A stretch of DNA of 35,941 bases from JAISFI01 sp031553775 (lineage in GTDB: Bacteria > Bacteroidota > Bacteroidia > Bacteroidales > Azobacteroidaceae): assembly GCA_031553775.1 (NCBI GenBank), contig JAVBLA010000031.1, forward strand, positions 1 to 35,941. Direction: 5' to 3'. Shown piece after piece: positions 33,863-35,941 of the stretch. Numbering within the stretch: the stretch's first letter is position 1; every line of letters begins with the position of its first letter. The position numbers and the translations under genes were made by a program. Below the pieces are notes generated by a model, which worked only from the letters and a program-made list of their open reading frames with translations, was not told where the DNA came from and did not search any database.

Positions 33863-34762
33863 ATGGAGCCAACATTATTTGTATTAGCAGCCGGAATGGG
33901 AAGTCGTTATGGAGGATTAAAACAACTTGACGGATTAGGACCAAACGGCGAAACTATCATGGATTATTCTATTTTTGACGCAGTTCGGGGAGGATTCGGG
34001 AAAGTGGTTTTTGTTATCCGTCATTCCTTTGAACAAGATTTCCGTGAAAAAATTATTAAAAAATACGAGAATCTCATCCCTGTAGAAGTAGTATTCCAGG
34101 AATTGGATTATTTACCTGAAGGTTTTGAATTAAACCCTGGAAGAGAAAAACCATGGGGAACAAACCATGCCCTTTTGATGGGTAAAAATGTAATAAAAGA
34201 GCCTTTTGCAATTATCAATGCCGATGACTTTTACGGACGAGAAAGTTTCAAAATACTTGCCGATTTTTTGAAACAATCAGATAAGAAGAAAAATAGTTAT
34301 TGCATGATAGGTTATCGTATCGGAAATACACTTTCAGAAAGTGGTTCCGTAGCTCGCGGGGTTTGTGAAACCAACAAAGACGGTTTTTTGACTTCTGTAG
34401 TTGAACGAACACATATCGAACGCATAGATGGTGTTATTCAATACAAAGAAAACGATAGTTGGAATCCTTTGGATGAAAACACTCCCGTTTCAATGAACAT
34501 GTGGGGTTTTACGCCTGATTATTTTGAATACTCGGAAAATCAATTCAAGGATTTTTTGGAGGAGAATAAAGATAATGTCAAAGCTGAATTCTTCATTCCG
34601 TTGGCAGTAAATAACCTGATTCAAGAACAAACTGTTAGTGTGAAAGTTTTAGATACTCCATCCAAATGGTTCGGAGTTACTTATGCGGATGACCGTTCTT
34701 CCGTAGTTGAAAAGATTAATCATTTGATTGAAAAAGGAGAATATCCCAATATACTGTTTTGA
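33863..34762 (+). CDS. Sugar nucleotidyltransferase-like protein
   Basis: With the ATG at 33863 (MEPTLFVLAAGMGSRYGGLK) the product has 299 residues and starts directly at the nucleotide-binding motif, as is usual for this family. An in-frame ATG at 33794 would add 23 residues of unclear role. The GxGSR-x-G-x-K loop is at 11-20, and INADDFYG at 118-125 gives the metal-binding aspartates. It probably joins a sugar 1-phosphate to an NTP. Its place after galactokinase suggests it uses galactose 1-phosphate or a related sugar phosphate, but this is inference; glucose 1-phosphate is also possible. It is cytoplasmic, with no signal peptide. Confidence 0.78.
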   Translation: MEPTLFVLAAGMGSRYGGLKQLDGLGPNGETIMDYSIFDAVRGGFGKVVFVIRHSFEQDFREKIIKKYENLIPVEVVFQELDYLPEGFELNPGREKPWGTNHALLMGKNVIKEPFAIINADDFYGRESFKILADFLKQSDKKKNSYCMIGYRIGNTLSESGSVARGVCETNKDGFLTSVVERTHIERIDGVIQYKENDSWNPLDENTPVSMNMWGFTPDYFEYSENQFKDFLEENKDNVKAEFFIPLAVNNLIQEQTVSVKVLDTPSKWFGVTYADDRSSVVEKINHLIEKGEYPNILF

Positions 34763-34810
34763 ACAGAATAAATATCATAAAAATCGTCAGAATATTGGTA
34801 ATTTCAAATT

Positions 34811-35083
34811 ATGAATAAAAGAGAATTAGCAATGGCTGCTGCCGCCAAAGCCAAAGGAAGAATCACTCAAGGAAATATACAATTGGGATTTGAGCTTATA
34901 CTTGAAAGCATATTGGATGCTTTAATGAATGGAGAAAAAATAACCATTGCTAATTTTGGGACTTTCTATATAAAAGAAATGAATGAGAGAAACTCACGAA
35001 ATCCATCTACAGGAGAAGCTATTATAATTGCTCCCAAGAAGGTAGTCAAATTTAAAATTACTGACAGTTTTAAAATAAAATAG
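34811..35083 (+). CDS. HU-family DNA-binding protein
   Basis: At 90 residues it has the standard length of HU. Family features are the N-terminal helix NKRELAMAAAAKAKG, GFELILESILDALMNGEKIT, the FGTFYIKE strand, and the DNA-binding arm ERNSRNPSTGEAIIIAPKKV. It bends and compacts DNA in the nucleoid, or serves as a cofactor for recombination. It lies 48 nt after the nucleotidyltransferase gene and is followed by a strong terminator, then by an integrase gene in the same direction. Confidence 0.93.
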   Translation: MNKRELAMAAAAKAKGRITQGNIQLGFELILESILDALMNGEKITIANFGTFYIKEMNERNSRNPSTGEAIIIAPKKVVKFKITDSFKIK

Positions 35084-35117
35084 GTAAATAATAAGGAAGA
35101 TTGTTTTTTTGGTTAGA

Positions 35118-35160
35118 CCTCTTGCTATGAGTAACTTATCTCAAGCAAGAGGCTTTTTTT
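35118..35160 (+). terminator. Intrinsic terminator after the HU gene
   Basis: CCTCTTGCT (35118-35126) pairs with AGCAAGAGG (35144-35152), with inner TGAG/CTCA pairing, followed by C and seven T residues. It separates HU from the integrase. Confidence 0.88.
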
Positions 35161-35306
35161 ATAAGTCTTACATCATCTGTAATGAAATTAATCGTTCTAA
35201 TATTAGAGAGTATGTATATTTTACCGATTATAAAACTTATCTGTCAGATATAAAATATCAGTTTATTAATTCATTTTGAGATTTTTGGATTTAAATTAAT
35301 TCTGCC

Positions 35307-35941
35307 ATGGGAACAACAGTAAACATCGTATGTTTTACATCGAAACGATTATCAAATGGAGAGCATCCTTTAATGCTTCGTGTTTGTAAAGACAGGACTG
35401 TAAAATATAAAAGTCTTGGAATCTCGTTAAATTCTATATATTGGGATTTTGATAAAAAAATGCCTAAAATAAATTGCCCGCATCGGGAGTTAATTGAAAA
35501 GATTATTACAGATAAAAAACATGCTTATCTTGAGCAAATATTAATGTTTAAGGCATTGAATAGGGATTTTACTGCATCTACATTAGTAGAAAAGGTTGAA
35601 AATCCGGTGAGGATAAAAACTGTTGAAGAATCTTTCAAATCACAGATAGAAAGTTTGAAAGATGAAGGTCGTATCGGCAATATGAATGTTGTCAAGGACC
35701 TATATGTTTCGATGAAGAAATTCACGAAAAATTTGCAGATTTATTACTGGGAGATTGATGCGGTTTGGCTGATAAATTACGAAGTTTTCTTACGTAAAAA
35801 AGGACTTGCTGATAATACCATAGGAATTCGATTCAGAACCTTAAGAGCAATGTATAATCTAGCAATAAAAGAAAAGAATGTCTATGAAGATGCATATCCG
35901 TTCAAAAATTTCAAAATGGCAAAATTTCAAAAAGAAACTGT
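35307..35941 (+). CDS. Tyrosine recombinase/integrase, N-terminal part (runs off window)
   Basis: The ATG at 35307 (MGTTVNIVCFTSKRLSNGEH) opens a frame that stays open for 211 codons to the window end. It has the layout of Bacteroidota site-specific integrases: an arm-binding N-terminal domain (PLMLRVCKDRTVKYKSLGIS; IYWDFDKK) and then a SAM-like core-binding domain (LYVSMKKFTKNLQIYYWEID; RTLRAMYNLAIKEKNVYEDA). The catalytic domain with its R-H-R-Y residues lies beyond the window and cannot be checked. It may belong to a mobile element or integrative element to the right. The 146 nt after the HU terminator hold no clear promoter. Confidence 0.85.
   Translation, partial: MGTTVNIVCFTSKRLSNGEHPLMLRVCKDRTVKYKSLGISLNSIYWDFDKKMPKINCPHRELIEKIITDKKHAYLEQILMFKALNRDFTASTLVEKVENPVRIKTVEESFKSQIESLKDEGRIGNMNVVKDLYVSMKKFTKNLQIYYWEIDAVWLINYEVFLRKKGLADNTIGIRFRTLRAMYNLAIKEKNVYEDAYPFKNFKMAKFQKET

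Overview
The window looks like a Bacteroidota chromosome segment, most likely order Bacteroidales. Four signs support this: a SusC/SusD pair; lipoproteins with an acidic residue run after the lipid cysteine; T9SS type A-like C-terminal domains; and promoters of the Bacteroides type (TAnnTTTG at -7, TTTG near -33) with little reliance on Shine-Dalgarno sites. The DNA is AT-rich. I cannot name the genus. A glycan-foraging locus dominates the window.

Layout. (1) 1-787: the tail of an unknown gene, a minimal RNase H-like protein and a 67-aa hypothetical protein. (2) 952-10245: a polysaccharide utilization operon of susC-like, susD-like, GH144-like lipoprotein, GH35/GH42-like beta-galactosidase-type enzyme and BACON lipoprotein with a duplicated C-terminal domain. 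It is preceded by a promoter and a leader hairpin and closed by a terminator. (3) 10305-13199: a membrane-spanning LuxR-type regulator (periplasmic propeller, Y_Y_Y, TM, coiled coil, HTH) ending at a bidirectional terminator. (4) 13252-18933, minus strand: three paralogous secreted proteins built from ricin-lectin-like modules with T9SS-type tails, behind a consensus promoter. (5) 19320-31416: a second plus-strand operon of non-canonical GH78-like enzyme, GH144-GH78-accessory chimera, BspA-type leucine-rich-repeat protein, small secreted protein and canonical GH78 alpha-L-rhamnosidase. (6) 31433-34762: two tandem galactokinases and a sugar-nucleotidyltransferase-like gene. (7) 34811-35941: an HU protein and the start of a tyrosine integrase that runs off the window.

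How the parts may work together (inference). The SusCD pair would import oligosaccharides made at the surface by the GH144-like lipoprotein. Rhamnosidases and the beta-galactosidase-type enzyme would trim side chains, and released galactose could enter the galactokinase/nucleotidyltransferase genes. The regulator sits between the two enzyme operons, and both start with a nearly identical 16-nt block (15/16) containing the -7 box, which suggests one regulon. The substrate is not determined. The enzyme set hints at a rhamnose-containing glycan with beta-glucan or galactan parts.

Most notable: the GH144-GH78 chimera, the shared promoter block, the terminator-like hairpin inside the susC leader, the tandem lectin family, and the divergent first galactokinase. 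I found no tRNA, rRNA, CRISPR array or complete insertion sequence.
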